Numbered from the stretch's first letter, positions 5,538 through 13,140 are shown. The stretch is 13,140 nt of DNA from Clostridia bacterium (GCA_017615515.1 JAFZZX010000103.1:1-13140), one strand, 5' to 3'. Numbers and translations: made by a program. Notes: a model not told the origin generated them from the letters alone.

Positions 5538-5584
5538 AGTAAAGATCCTCCCGGGCATCGGGGGGATCTTTACTCTTGTTTGTT
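5538..5584 (+). terminator. Strong intrinsic terminator after the hairpin array
   Basis: A 15-bp stem (5538-5552 with 5560-5574, one T-G pair) around a 7-nt loop, then a T-rich tail (CTTGTTTGTT). It most likely ends the transcript that starts at the zinc-ribbon promoter and contains the hairpin array, or a separate RNA spanning the array. Confidence 0.8.
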
Positions 5585-5611
5585 CATTGTGTTGATCGAA
5601 CTTTACTTAGT

Positions 5612-5667
5612 GCGCTCTCCATTTTTCTTTTGAATATCGAGGGTGAAAAAGTGGTAGAGACGGGCGC
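5612..5667 (+). repeat. Structured intergenic repeat, copy 3
   Basis: It shares AAAGTGGTAGAGACG with copy 2, followed by GGCGC, and has an ATCGAG block at the equivalent inner position. CCATTTTTC on the left can pair with GAAAAAGTGG on the right with one bulge, and GCGC ends can close the structure. It has the same orientation as copies 1 and 2 but lies on the other side of the XRE/zinc-ribbon module. Confidence 0.55.
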
Positions 5668-5673
5668 TCCGTG

Positions 5674-5722
5674 AAAAAAGGGGCAGGCGCGTACTCCTTT
5701 TGTACGTAACTGCCCCATTTTT
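5674..5722. terminator. Terminator hairpin downstream of rubrerythrin
   Basis: GGGGCAG (5680-5686) pairs with CTGCCCC (5710-5716), and GTAC (5691-5694) with GTAC (5702-5705) inside. A runs on the left and T runs on the right allow function on both strands. It is placed to end the rubrerythrin transcript (-). Confidence 0.75.
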
Positions 5723-5763
5723 GAAACGGTAACGAAGTATATGCCGCTTTATCCGCGCTCGAC

Positions 5764-6309
5764 TTATTTGAAATAGCGATCCAAAAGTCCTTTGAATGCT
5801 TTACCGTGTCTCGCCTCGTCGCGAGCCATTTCGTGAACGGTGTCGTGGATGGCGTCGAGCCCTTCTTCCTTCGCCCTCTTCGCAAGCTCGAACTTGCCCT
5901 TGGTGGCGCCGTTCTCGGCGTCAACGCGCATTTCGAGGTTTTTCTTGGTGGAGTCGGTCAGGACTTCTCCGAGGAGCTCTGCGAACTTCGCGGCGTGCTC
6001 CGCCTCTTCGAAGGCGGCCTTCTCCCAGTAAGCGCCGATCTCGGCATAGCCCTCGCGGTACGCAACGCGCGCCATGGCAAGATACATACCGACCTCGCTG
6101 CACTCGCCCTCAAAGTTAGACTTCAAACCGTCGTAAATATCCTTCGGGCAGCCTTTCGCCACGCCGAGGACGTGCTCCGCCGCCCAGGTCAAGCTCTCCG
6201 CCTCCTGCTTATTGAACTTGCTGCCGGGCACTTTGCAGACCGGGCAGAACTCGGGAGCGGTGTCTCCCTCGTGAACGTAACCGCATACGGGACAAATCCA
6301 TTTCGCCAT
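5764..6309 (-). CDS. Reverse rubrerythrin (N-terminal rubredoxin, C-terminal ferritin-like)
   Basis: 181 aa from the chosen start. The rubredoxin-type iron site comes first (Cys6, Cys9, Cys22, Cys25 in CPVCGY and CPVCKV) and the di-iron ferritin-like four-helix domain second ([15 protein letters not shown] and DEARH carrying the Glu/His ligands). This order is the opposite of classic rubrerythrin and matches the reverse rubrerythrins of Clostridia, which act as NADH-linked peroxide/oxygen reductases in the cytoplasm of anaerobes. The ATG at 6309 is chosen over the in-frame ATGs at 6348 and 6330 because AAGGAG lies 9 nt before it and the domain begins there. It has its own promoter and is monocistronic, followed by a terminator. 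In relatives this gene is strongly induced by oxygen. No PerR-like site was identified here. Confidence 0.93.
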   Translation of the reverse strand: MAKWICPVCGYVHEGDTAPEFCPVCKVPGSKFNKQEAESLTWAAEHVLGVAKGCPKDIYDGLKSNFEGECSEVGMYLAMARVAYREGYAEIGAYWEKAAFEEAEHAAKFAELLGEVLTDSTKKNLEMRVDAENGATKGKFELAKRAKEEGLDAIHDTVHEMARDEARHGKAFKGLLDRYFK

Positions 6310-6361
6310 AGTAATTTTCTCCTTAATCATATTTGCGCCATCATTCATACGCGCTTTTATT

Positions 6362-6391
6362 ATTATAACCGAAAAAGCGGCTCTCCGTCAA
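6362..6391 (-). promoter_or_regulatory. Sigma-A promoter of rubrerythrin
   Basis: On the minus strand, TTGACG (6391-6386), an 18-bp spacer and a perfect TATAAT (6367-6362). The -35 lies inside the terminator hairpin of the upstream EEP operon. Confidence 0.8.
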
Positions 6392-6405
6392 TACGGGAAA
6401 GCCGC
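6371..6405 (-). terminator. Terminator of the EEP operon, overlapping the rubrerythrin promoter
   Basis: GCGGCT (6377-6382) pairs with AGCCGC (6400-6405), and an inner CCGT (6385-6388) with ACGG (6393-6396), around a CAAT loop. On the minus strand it is followed by five T (6376-6372). Confidence 0.8.
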
Positions 6406-6437
6406 GCTTTTTCCGTTTTTTTTCGAAAGAATTGCTC

Positions 6438-7256
6438 TTACAGGCGTACCCTCGCGTAGATCGGATAGTGATCGGACGGATAGACGCCGTCGTAAAGCGT
6501 CTTGTCGATGCCGGTATCCACGAGGGTGCAATCCTTCGGCAGATAGATGAAATCGATCCATTCCTCGGGCTTCTCGCCGAATCCGTTGAAGGTAGCGCCG
6601 AAGACGTCGCCGCGGAAATCCTTGCTGTCCTTTAACATCGCCTCGAACGGCTCCAAAGCCTTCTCTCCTTTTACGGCGTTCATGTCACCCGTGACGATGA
6701 CCTTCCCTTCCGTCTTTTCGATCCTGTCCGCCAAAACTCGGAGTTGGCGAATGCGAACATCCTCGATGCGATAATCGGGGTGGGTATTGAAGACGGTAAA
6801 GACGGTGCCGTCCGCGTCGCGAAGTTTCGCAAAGGAAGCGATGCGGTAATGCCACGAATCCTCGAACTTACTCTGCACGTCGGGCGTGTCGGAAAGCCAA
6901 AACGTGCCGCTATCGAGGAGCGTGAAGCGAGCGGCGTTATAGAAGATGGGGCAAGCCTCGCTGTGGACGCCCCGCTCTTCGCGGTAGCCGATCACCGAAT
7001 CGTAGCCCGCGAGATGCTTCTTCAGATAAGCATACTGCGGCGGATGCACTTCCTGCAGGCACAGGACGTCCGGTTGCAACTTCTCGATCATACGCAAAAC
7101 GTAAGGCGCGCGCACGTACCAATGGCGCTTGCCGTGGTCACAGTTATCGTTATAATAGCGAATGTTATAGCTGACGATCGTGAGCTCCTCGCGCGGCGCG
7201 GGCGCCGTGACGGACTTAGCGAACAATGAATACTTTAAATACGAAAGGAACTTCAT
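6438..7256 (-). CDS. EEP family phosphoesterase, no membrane anchor
   Basis: 272 aa, the DNase I-like metal-dependent phosphodiesterase fold. Motifs: Asn31 in SYNIRYYN, Glu69 in LQEVHPP, His159 in FNTHPDY, Asp191/Asn193 in GDMNAVKG, and Asp262/His263 in SDHYPIYARV. All catalytic positions are present. It is a close paralogue of the next gene upstream (7272-8216). The two share a long block around CPIFYN.ARFTLLDSGTFWLSDTPDV. This copy lacks the hydrophobic anchor of its partner, so it is probably cytoplasmic, although a short Lys-rich N-terminus (KFLSYLKYSLFAK) could be a weak amphipathic segment. It begins 15 nt after its paralogue with a weak GAGG. Last gene of the operon. The substrate (DNA, RNA, phospholipid or sugar phosphate) cannot be assigned. 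Confidence 0.85.
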   Translation of the reverse strand: MKFLSYLKYSLFAKSVTAPAPREELTIVSYNIRYYNDNCDHGKRHWYVRAPYVLRMIEKLQPDVLCLQEVHPPQYAYLKKHLAGYDSVIGYREERGVHSEACPIFYNAARFTLLDSGTFWLSDTPDVQSKFEDSWHYRIASFAKLRDADGTVFTVFNTHPDYRIEDVRIRQLRVLADRIEKTEGKVIVTGDMNAVKGEKALEPFEAMLKDSKDFRGDVFGATFNGFGEKPEEWIDFIYLPKDCTLVDTGIDKTLYDGVYPSDHYPIYARVRL

Positions 7257-7271
7257 AAATCGCGCCTCGGA

Positions 7272-8216
7272 TCAAAACTTCACCTTCGCCCAGATCGGGA
7301 AGTGGTCGGACGGATAGACGCCGTCATAGACGGTATCGACCTTGCCTATCGCAAGCACGGTGCTCTCCGCAGGCAGGAAGATATAGTCGAGTCCCATCGG
7401 GCCGTCGGGATCGATGTCGTAGCCGTTGAAGGTGGCGCCGTAATCGGTCATGCCCGGGAAGGTCTTGCTGTCTTTCAAGAACGCATCGAGCGGGGCAAGT
7501 CCCGCGTTGCCGCCCGTAAGGGTGCGGTCGGAGTTCAGATCGCCGAGAATGACGACCTTGTCCGCCTCGCTCGCCTGCGCCTTTTGCGCGACGACGGAAA
7601 GCTGCTTTATCCTCGCCTCGACGCTCGACCAATCGGGATGGGTATTGTAAACGGCGATCACGACGCCGGTGGATTTATCCCTCAATTTCGCAAAAGTGGC
7701 GATACGATACTCACTGCACTCATCATACTTGCTCATCACGTCGGGAGTATCGGACAGCCAAAACGTGCCGCTGTCCAAAAGCGTGAATCGAGCCTCGTTA
7801 TAGAAGATCGGACAACTCTCGGAACGAGCGCCCTTATCGTCGCGGTACCCGACCACGCTCCCGTAGCCGATGAGATGCTCGGTCAGGAACTCGTACTGCC
7901 CCGGCTGAACTTCCTGCGCGCCCAAAATATCGGGCTGAACCGTCTCGATATTCTTTAGATAATATTGCGCGCGCTTATACCAACGGTGGCTGCCGGTATC
8001 GAACTTCCAAAAGGTCGAGTTAAACCATAGCGCTTTCTCTTGTCTGCGGATATTTGCGCTCATAATGACCAATGAGCCGTCCGCGGACACGGCGGGCGCC
8101 GGGACGGTCTCGGCATAGGCTTGATAGGAATAGTAGCCGGTCACGCCGAGAAAGGTCGTGACGGCGACGATCGCCACCAGGATCAGGCACAAAAGGATGA
8201 TAACCAGTTTTTTCAT
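7272..8216 (-). CDS. Membrane-anchored EEP family phosphoesterase
   Basis: 314 aa. A Lys-Lys start and a hydrophobic stretch at about residues 4-27 form a signal anchor, placing the enzyme outside the membrane. EEP active-site motifs: Asn55 in SANIRR, Glu102 in AQEVQPG, His193 in YNTHPDW, Asp226/Asn228 in GDLNSD, and Asp304/His305 in SDHFPIW. It is paralogous to 6438-7256 throughout the catalytic domain, with an extra insert around residues 60-75. The GGGGGGAG ribosome binding site is strong, 19 nt after the preceding gene. Middle gene of the operon. Secreted relatives include nucleases and phospholipid phosphodiesterases, and the choice between them is open. Confidence 0.87.
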   Translation of the reverse strand: MKKLVIILLCLILVAIVAVTTFLGVTGYYSYQAYAETVPAPAVSADGSLVIMSANIRRQEKALWFNSTFWKFDTGSHRWYKRAQYYLKNIETVQPDILGAQEVQPGQYEFLTEHLIGYGSVVGYRDDKGARSESCPIFYNEARFTLLDSGTFWLSDTPDVMSKYDECSEYRIATFAKLRDKSTGVVIAVYNTHPDWSSVEARIKQLSVVAQKAQASEADKVVILGDLNSDRTLTGGNAGLAPLDAFLKDSKTFPGMTDYGATFNGYDIDPDGPMGLDYIFLPAESTVLAIGKVDTVYDGVYPSDHFPIWAKVKF

Positions 8217-8235
8217 ATAAGCTCCCCCCCTAGAA

Positions 8236-8967
8236 CTACGAGATCAACTTCTTGATGATCTTGCGATTGCGTTCTTTATTCAGCTCAAAATCCTTGAATC
8301 CCCGCATCTCTTCCTCGGTCAGGAAGAAATCCATCACTTCGTCGCGCGAGATGGTCTCAAGCACCTTCTCTCCGCCCACGGTAACGCAAATATCTTCGTA
8401 AAACAGCGGAGTCTTACCGACGAAAAAGGCGCCGTAATCGAACCCCTCTTCGGGATCGTCGCCGAGCGAAGAATCGAGAAAGGCGTCCTTGATCTCCCTC
8501 GTCAACGCGAAGTCGCACAATTCGTGCAGTTCGGTGGTGTCGCCGAAGGTCACGCGCGGAGAAAGGGAGCGATGAAACGCCTCGTCCTCGGCGGTCAGCG
8601 TGGCGTAATCCACCGTGACGCTGTAGGCGCGGCGCAAGCTCGCCTTCGCGGCTTCTTCCTCCTTGATGAGGTCGGCGATATACTTGCCGAACTTCTCGCT
8701 CGTGACTTCTCCGCCGAAAAAGGAGCGGAACTCGGGCGTGGTCTTAGCAGGATCGAAAGTACGCGCGCGCTCAACGTAGGCGCGTTCGCGCTCCTCTATC
8801 TTGCGTTCGCGCTCGCGGAAAGCCTCTTCCAGCATCTCGCTCGTAAAGGGACGCAAAAGACAATTCGTACGGCAAGTCGCCCTGTCTCCGATCTCGATCG
8901 CATAGCGGATCACGGTGGCGCGCTCTTCGGCGTCCAAAAGCCCCGTGAAAAGTACCTTTCTCTTCAT
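8236..8967 (-). CDS. Hypothetical protein with charged helical segment
   Basis: 243 aa from the start chosen. The ATG at 8967 is preferred over an in-frame one at 9018 because AAAGGAGA stands 7 nt before it, and 9018 would leave almost no leader after the promoter at 9019-9047. I do not recognise the family. Visible features: no signal peptide or membrane segment, two nearby Cys (CRTNC) near residue 35, and a highly charged, probably helical Glu/Arg-rich stretch (LEEAFRERERKIEERERAY) at about residues 47-66 that may form a coiled coil. The C-terminus is charged and Lys-rich. It is the first gene of the operon with the two EEP enzymes, so a related role is possible but unproven. Confidence 0.75.
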   Translation of the reverse strand: MKRKVLFTGLLDAEERATVIRYAIEIGDRATCRTNCLLRPFTSEMLEEAFRERERKIEERERAYVERARTFDPAKTTPEFRSFFGGEVTSEKFGKYIADLIKEEEAAKASLRRAYSVTVDYATLTAEDEAFHRSLSPRVTFGDTTELHELCDFALTREIKDAFLDSSLGDDPEEGFDYGAFFVGKTPLFYEDICVTVGGEKVLETISRDEVMDFFLTEEEMRGFKDFELNKERNRKIIKKLIS

Positions 8968-9018
8968 AGTTTCTCCTTTCGGCGGTCTCTTGCGAGGAAA
9001 AGCGCCGCTCAATTGCAC

Positions 9019-9047
9019 ATTATAGCACTATTTTTCAGAAAACACAA
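9019..9047 (-). promoter_or_regulatory. Promoter of the hypothetical-EEP operon
   Basis: On the minus strand, TTGTGT (9047-9042), a 17-bp spacer and an extended -10 TGcTATAAT (hexamer 9024-9019). The predicted leader is about 45 nt. It is back-to-back with the HU promoter. Confidence 0.78.
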
Positions 9048-9068
9048 CATTTGGACATAATTGAAGTA

Positions 9069-9097
9069 TTGACACGCAATATTTTGTGTGTTACAAT
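9069..9097 (+). promoter_or_regulatory. Consensus sigma-A promoter of HU
   Basis: Perfect TTGACA (9069-9074), a 17-bp spacer and TACAAT (9092-9097). This is among the strongest promoters in the window, fitting the abundance of HU. An inverted repeat GTTAC-N7-GTAAC (9090-9106) covers the -10 and start region. Confidence 0.9.
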
Positions 9098-9134
9098 AAC
9101 AGTAACCATTTTTGTCACAAGGGAGGTAAATCAA

Positions 9135-9407
9135 ATGACAAAAACCGAATTGATCAAAGCTATCGCCGCGAATGCGGAACTCACCAATGCGGCTGCGGGC
9201 AAAGCGCTCGACGCCGTTATCGCCGCCATCACCGACGCTCTCAAGGCCGGTGAAAAAGTCGCTCTCGTCGGCTTCGGCACCTTTGAAGTGAAGGACGTCC
9301 CCGCGAAGGAAGGCATCAACCCCGCGACCGGCGCGAAGATCCAGATCGCCGCGAGCAAGAAGCCCGTTTTGAAGTTCAGCAAGGCGTTCAAGGACGCGCT
9401 CAAATAA
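9135..9407 (+). CDS. hup: HU family DNA-binding protein
   Basis: 90 aa, the standard size for HU, a nucleoid-associated dimer that bends and compacts DNA. Signatures: MTKTELIKAIA at the start (helix 1), KVALVGFGTFEV in the beta body, the AR-like arm segment GINPATGAKIQIAASKKPVLK, and the terminal FKDALK. The start is the ATG at 9135, which has GGGAGGT 7 nt upstream. A longer in-frame extension from 9051 would begin upstream of the promoter and is rejected. It is monocistronic between a consensus promoter and a terminator. In the arm, the usual Arg-Arg of 'GRNP' is replaced (EGINPATG), a modest deviation. Confidence 0.96.
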   Translation: MTKTELIKAIAANAELTNAAAGKALDAVIAAITDALKAGEKVALVGFGTFEVKDVPAKEGINPATGAKIQIAASKKPVLKFSKAFKDALK

Positions 9408-9428
9408 GGCGAAGCAAGCATCAAAAAA

Positions 9429-9463
9429 GAAAAAGTCGGCGAGGAGCCGACTTTTTTCTTTTG
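9429..9463. terminator. Terminator of HU, possibly bidirectional
   Basis: AAGTCGGC (9433-9440) pairs with GCCGACTT (9446-9453) around GAGGA. It is flanked by A-rich and T-rich arms that extend the stem. It may also stop pyrR transcripts from the right, since 9464-9603 contains no better T-tailed hairpin and no gene. Confidence 0.9.
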
Positions 9464-9603
9464 TCTGTCGATCGAACGCGTCGATCTGCGTTTCCTTTTT
9501 TGTTTTCCCTATTTATCTCGATCGGCGTTTTCTTTCATTACCGATCAGTGCAAAACTTCCTTTGTTGTCTGCTTGCGCCTTTTGCGGTCATCAAAAGGGA
9601 GGA

Positions 9604-10955
<1,352 letters not shown>

Positions 10956-10982
10956 ACCGTCACCTCACAGTTTGATAGGGCT

Positions 10983-11012
10983 ATTGTAGCACACTCGCGC
11001 GCGTAAAGTCAA
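10983..11012 (-). promoter_or_regulatory. Promoter of mrp-pyrR
   Basis: On the minus strand, TTGACT (11012-11007), an 18-bp spacer and an extended -10 TGcTACAAT (hexamer 10988-10983). The leader is about 20 nt, enough only for the ribosome binding site, so there is no room for an attenuator. Confidence 0.8.
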
Positions 11013-11084
11013 ACGACAAAAGAGGGGGGAGCCAACGTTTCGGCTATTGCCGAAAGCGGAGTGGGAAGGGAGAAAAGATAAACC

Positions 11085-11119
11085 TTGACGGAAAGAGGTA
11101 AAAAAGGTACAATATCACT
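11085..11119 (+). promoter_or_regulatory. Promoter of the galactokinase gene, leaderless start
   Basis: TTGACG (11085-11090), a 17-bp spacer and TACAAT (11108-11113), then 6 nt (ATCACT) and the ATG at 11120. There is no Shine-Dalgarno between the -10 and ATG, and none can be transcribed, because the -10 itself occupies that position. Transcription is predicted to start at the initiation codon. Confidence 0.82.
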
Positions 11120-12247
11120 ATGAAAGTTTTGGACCGTAACTTCGACTTCGCCGTGAGCGCCGCGGGGCGGATCAACATCATCGGCGAACATATCGACTAC
11201 TGCGGAGGGCAGGTCTTGCCCGCTGCTCTTTCCTTAAAAAACACCGTATATATCCGTGCAAACGGAAGGAATGAGATCAACCTGTCTTGGACGGACGTGC
11301 CCGACAGGATCACCCTTGACCTTGACCGCCTTGAAAGTTACAAAGGGGTAAAATACGCCGATTACTTCGCGGCGTGCGCCTACATTCTGCGGCGCGAAGG
11401 CAGACCCGTGCTCGGGTGCGACGTGCTGTCCGACTGCCGCGTACCCTTCGGGAGCGGGCTGAGTTCGTCCGCAGCGATCGAAGTCAGCTTTATCGCCGCT
11501 CTGCTTACGATCGCGGGAGAGCGGATCGACCCCGTCGAGATCGCCCTATACGCCCTCGCCGCGGAGAGAGAATACGTCGGCATGAACTGCGGCGTGATGG
11601 ATCAATACGCATCCGCCTGCGGCAAAAAGGGGATGGCGATGCTACTCGACTGCGCGACGCTCGATTGCAAGTATATCCCCGTGGCGCTCGGCGACTACAC
11701 CTTCGTGATCGCAAACAGCAACAAGCCGCATTCCCTCGTAGTCAGCAAGTATAACGAGCGGCGGCAAGAGAGCGAAGCGGCGCTCGCCGAGATCAACCGA
11801 TTTTTCCCCGCCGAACACCTCGCCGCGGTCACGCCCGACGACTTCGAAACGGTGGCGGACCGATTGGATCCGATCCTTCAAAAACGCGCGCGTCACGTGG
11901 TGTACGAATCCGCACGCGTGAAGGAAGCGACCAAGGCGATGCGAAAAGGCGACGTCCCCGCCCTCGGCGCCCTGCTCCGCTCCTCACACGACTCCCTCCG
12001 CCACCTTTACGAAGTCACGGGCAGAGAACTCGACGTCCTCGCGGACGCGGCGAACGCCTTTCCCCTCTGCGCGGGCTCGCGTATGACGGGGGGCGGATTC
12101 GGCGGATCCACGATCTCCCTCGTCCACAAGGGGCTCGTCGAAGCCTTCAAGGAGTACGTCGGAGAGCGCTATTACTCGCTGATCGGCTACGCCCCGACCT
12201 TTTACCCCGTGGAGATCTCGGACGGGATCACGATCAAAGCCCTGTAA
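11120..12247 (+). CDS. galK: Galactokinase (GHMP kinase family)
   Basis: 375 aa, within the usual galactokinase range. It phosphorylates alpha-D-galactose at C1 with ATP in the Leloir pathway. Signature motifs: the galactokinase motif GRINIIGEHIDYCGG (16-30), the GHMP ATP-binding loop PFGSGLSSSAA (109-119), the catalytic Asp161 in GVMDQYAS, and the glycine-rich motif 3 GSRMTGGGFGGS (319-330). The Cys28 in place of the common Asn (HTDYNGG) and Ile25 for Thr are deviations next to the sugar site, so a related sugar substrate cannot be excluded. The start is certain: the -10 ends 6 nt before it and no alternative Met has a ribosome binding site. It is a single gene, convergent with glf across a shared terminator. 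No galT or galE lies within the window. Confidence 0.9.
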   Translation: MKVLDRNFDFAVSAAGRINIIGEHIDYCGGQVLPAALSLKNTVYIRANGRNEINLSWTDVPDRITLDLDRLESYKGVKYADYFAACAYILRREGRPVLGCDVLSDCRVPFGSGLSSSAAIEVSFIAALLTIAGERIDPVEIALYALAAEREYVGMNCGVMDQYASACGKKGMAMLLDCATLDCKYIPVALGDYTFVIANSNKPHSLVVSKYNERRQESEAALAEINRFFPAEHLAAVTPDDFETVADRLDPILQKRARHVVYESARVKEATKAMRKGDVPALGALLRSSHDSLRHLYEVTGRELDVLADAANAFPLCAGSRMTGGGFGGSTISLVHKGLVEAFKEYVGERYYSLIGYAPTFYPVEISDGITIKAL

Positions 12248-12278
12248 AAAAAGCCGTTTCGCGAAGAAACGGCTTTTT
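12246..12278. terminator. Bidirectional terminator between galK and glf
   Basis: GCCGTTTC (12253-12260) pairs with GAAACGGC (12266-12273) around GCGAA, with an A run before and a T run after. It starts within the galK stop codon. Confidence 0.93.
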
Positions 12279-12324
12279 ATTTTCCTTTCTGCTTAGGACG
12301 GTCGGCTCGCGATTCGTCAGTCCG

Positions 12325-13140
12325 TTACGCCAATTCTTTCCCCGCGATCTCGAGCGCCGCGGCGATCACCTTGTCCATATCGTAGTATTTGTACTGCCCG
12401 AGTCTGCCGCCGAAGATCACGTCGGGACGGGTCTCGGCGAGCGCCTTATAACGCTCGTAAAGGGCGGTATTCTTCTCGTCGTTGACGGGATAATAGGGCT
12501 CGACGCCCGGCTTCCACTCGCTGCTGTATTCGCGGCTGATCACGGTCTTGGGCTGCTTGCCGAACTCAAAATGCTTGTGCTCGATCACGCGGGTATAGGG
12601 GACTTCGCGCGCGGTGTAGTTCACGACGGCGTTGCCCTGATGGTTCTCTTCGTCCAAGATCTCGGTCTCAAAGCGGACGCTGCGATATTGCAAGGGTCCG
12701 TATTGGTAACCGAAGAACTCGTCGATCGCACCCGTGAAGACGGTCTTCGCGGCGATGCCTTCGTGCCCCTTGATAAACTCGAAATAATCGGTCTCGGTCA
12801 AGACATCCGCGCCCGCGAGCATCTTCTCGATGATCTGCGTGTAGCCGCCCTCGGGAATGCCTTGGAAGCGGTCGGTAAAATAGTTGTTGTCGTAGACGAA
12901 ACGAAGCGGCAAGCGCTTGATGATGAAGGCGGGCAGATCGCGGCAGTCGCGTCCCCATTGCTTCTCGGTATAGCCCTTGATCATCTTTTCGTAGATCTCC
13001 TTGCCGACGAGGCGGAGCGCCTGCTCCTCGAGGTTCTTCGGCTCGGTGATGCCGAGATCGGCGACCTGGCGCTCGATGATCGCCTTCGCTTCCGCAGGGG
13101 TCTTGATCCCCCACATCTTGGAAAAGGTGTTCATATTGAA
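12325..13140 (-). CDS. glf: UDP-galactopyranose mutase, C-terminal part (cut by window edge)
   Basis: 272 codons visible and open to the right edge. The 5' end, including the FAD-binding Rossmann segment, lies outside. Glf is a flavoenzyme that interconverts UDP-galactopyranose and UDP-galactofuranose, the precursor of galactofuranose in surface polysaccharides. Diagnostic motifs are GYTEKQWG, NNYFTDRFQGIPEGGYT, FTGAIDEFFGYQYGPLQYRS, and near the C-terminus FGGRLGQYKYYDMDKVI. An in-frame Met at 13134 is internal, not the start, since conserved coding sequence (Phe-Asn) continues upstream. With galK next door, use of galactose in cell-surface glycan synthesis is a reasonable but unproven link. 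Confidence 0.95.
   Translation of the reverse strand, partial: FNMNTFSKMWGIKTPAEAKAIIERQVADLGITEPKNLEEQALRLVGKEIYEKMIKGYTEKQWGRDCRDLPAFIIKRLPLRFVYDNNYFTDRFQGIPEGGYTQIIEKMLAGADVLTETDYFEFIKGHEGIAAKTVFTGAIDEFFGYQYGPLQYRSVRFETEILDEENHQGNAVVNYTAREVPYTRVIEHKHFEFGKQPKTVISREYSSEWKPGVEPYYPVNDEKNTALYERYKALAETRPDVIFGGRLGQYKYYDMDKVIAAALEIAGKELA

Noticed and set aside
5372..5584. Type III toxin-antitoxin RNA repeat
   Set aside because: A repeat RNA and terminator are present, but no toxin gene follows. The stretch to 5763 has no ORF, and the units are not head-to-tail identical repeats.
6310..6348. Longer rubrerythrin start at 6348
   Set aside because: AAGGAG lies before the ATG at 6309 and the rubredoxin domain starts there; the extension is not domain sequence.
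5806..6459. Open frame of 217 codons on the plus strand opposite rubrerythrin
   Set aside because: The opposite strand encodes a clear reverse rubrerythrin with all metal ligands; this frame has no family features and runs through that gene's promoter and terminator.
8968..9018. Longer start for the hypothetical protein at 9018
   Set aside because: The -10 box ends at 9019, immediately before that ATG (shorter than even the 6-nt leaderless spacing), whereas AAAGGAGA precedes the ATG at 8967.
9051..9134. 28-residue N-terminal extension of HU
   Set aside because: It would begin upstream of the TTGACA/TACAAT promoter, while a strong GGGAGGT precedes the ATG at 9135 and the HU domain starts there.
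9571..9600. Terminator for pyrR in a CTTTTG...CAAAAG hairpin
   Set aside because: A 7-bp stem can form, but there is no T run after it on the minus strand; the hairpin at 9429-9463 is the better candidate.

Overview
The window reads like a chromosomal segment of an anaerobic, moderately GC-rich Bacillota (Clostridia-like) bacterium, probably an uncultured gut lineage. The basis is sigma-A promoters (TTGACA/TATAAT type, 17-18 bp spacers), strong GGAGG-type ribosome binding sites, a reverse rubrerythrin, PyrR, HU and AzlCD, and intrinsic terminators after most transcription units. This placement is inferred from gene families and signals. No rRNA or other marker gene is present.

Layout. 34-1836 (+): a Sir2 deacylase followed by a membrane-anchored endonuclease/exonuclease/phosphatase (EEP) protein, convergent with a small lipoprotein gene (1904-2296, -) across a bidirectional terminator. 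2448-3499 (+): azlC-azlD, a branched-chain amino-acid exporter pair. 3540-5763: an AT-richer accessory stretch. It holds three copies of a ~55-70 bp structured repeat at its two edges, a small XRE repressor (-), a divergent zinc-ribbon protein gene broken by an in-frame TGA, and a non-coding region with five mini-hairpins sharing a seven-base loop. 5764-6309 (-): reverse rubrerythrin. 6438-8967 (-): an operon of an unrecognised protein and two paralogous EEP proteins. 9135-9407 (+): HU. 9604-10955 (-): mrp-pyrR, overlapping by 4 nt. 11120-12247 (+): a galactokinase-family gene, convergent with UDP-galactopyranose mutase (12325 to the right edge, -), which is cut off at the window end.

The most distinctive signals are regulatory. 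Four genes (Sir2, azlC, XRE, galK) have an ATG exactly 6 nt after a -10 box and no Shine-Dalgarno sequence, so they probably make leaderless mRNAs, while their neighbours have strong ribosome binding sites. The XRE gene and the zinc-ribbon gene share an intergenic region with two matching 17-bp palindromes whose centres are 31 bp apart. One fills the whole -35/-10 spacer of the zinc-ribbon promoter and the other covers the proposed XRE -10 box: a compact self-regulating switch. The hairpin array (5372-5519), followed by a strong terminator, is the best candidate for an undescribed RNA element.

Functionally, Sir2 uses NAD for deacylation, the rubrerythrin protects against peroxide, Mrp handles Fe-S clusters and PyrR senses pyrimidines. 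GalK and Glf both touch galactose, the latter making UDP-galactofuranose for surface glycans. The window contains no complete mobile element, CRISPR array, tRNA or rRNA.
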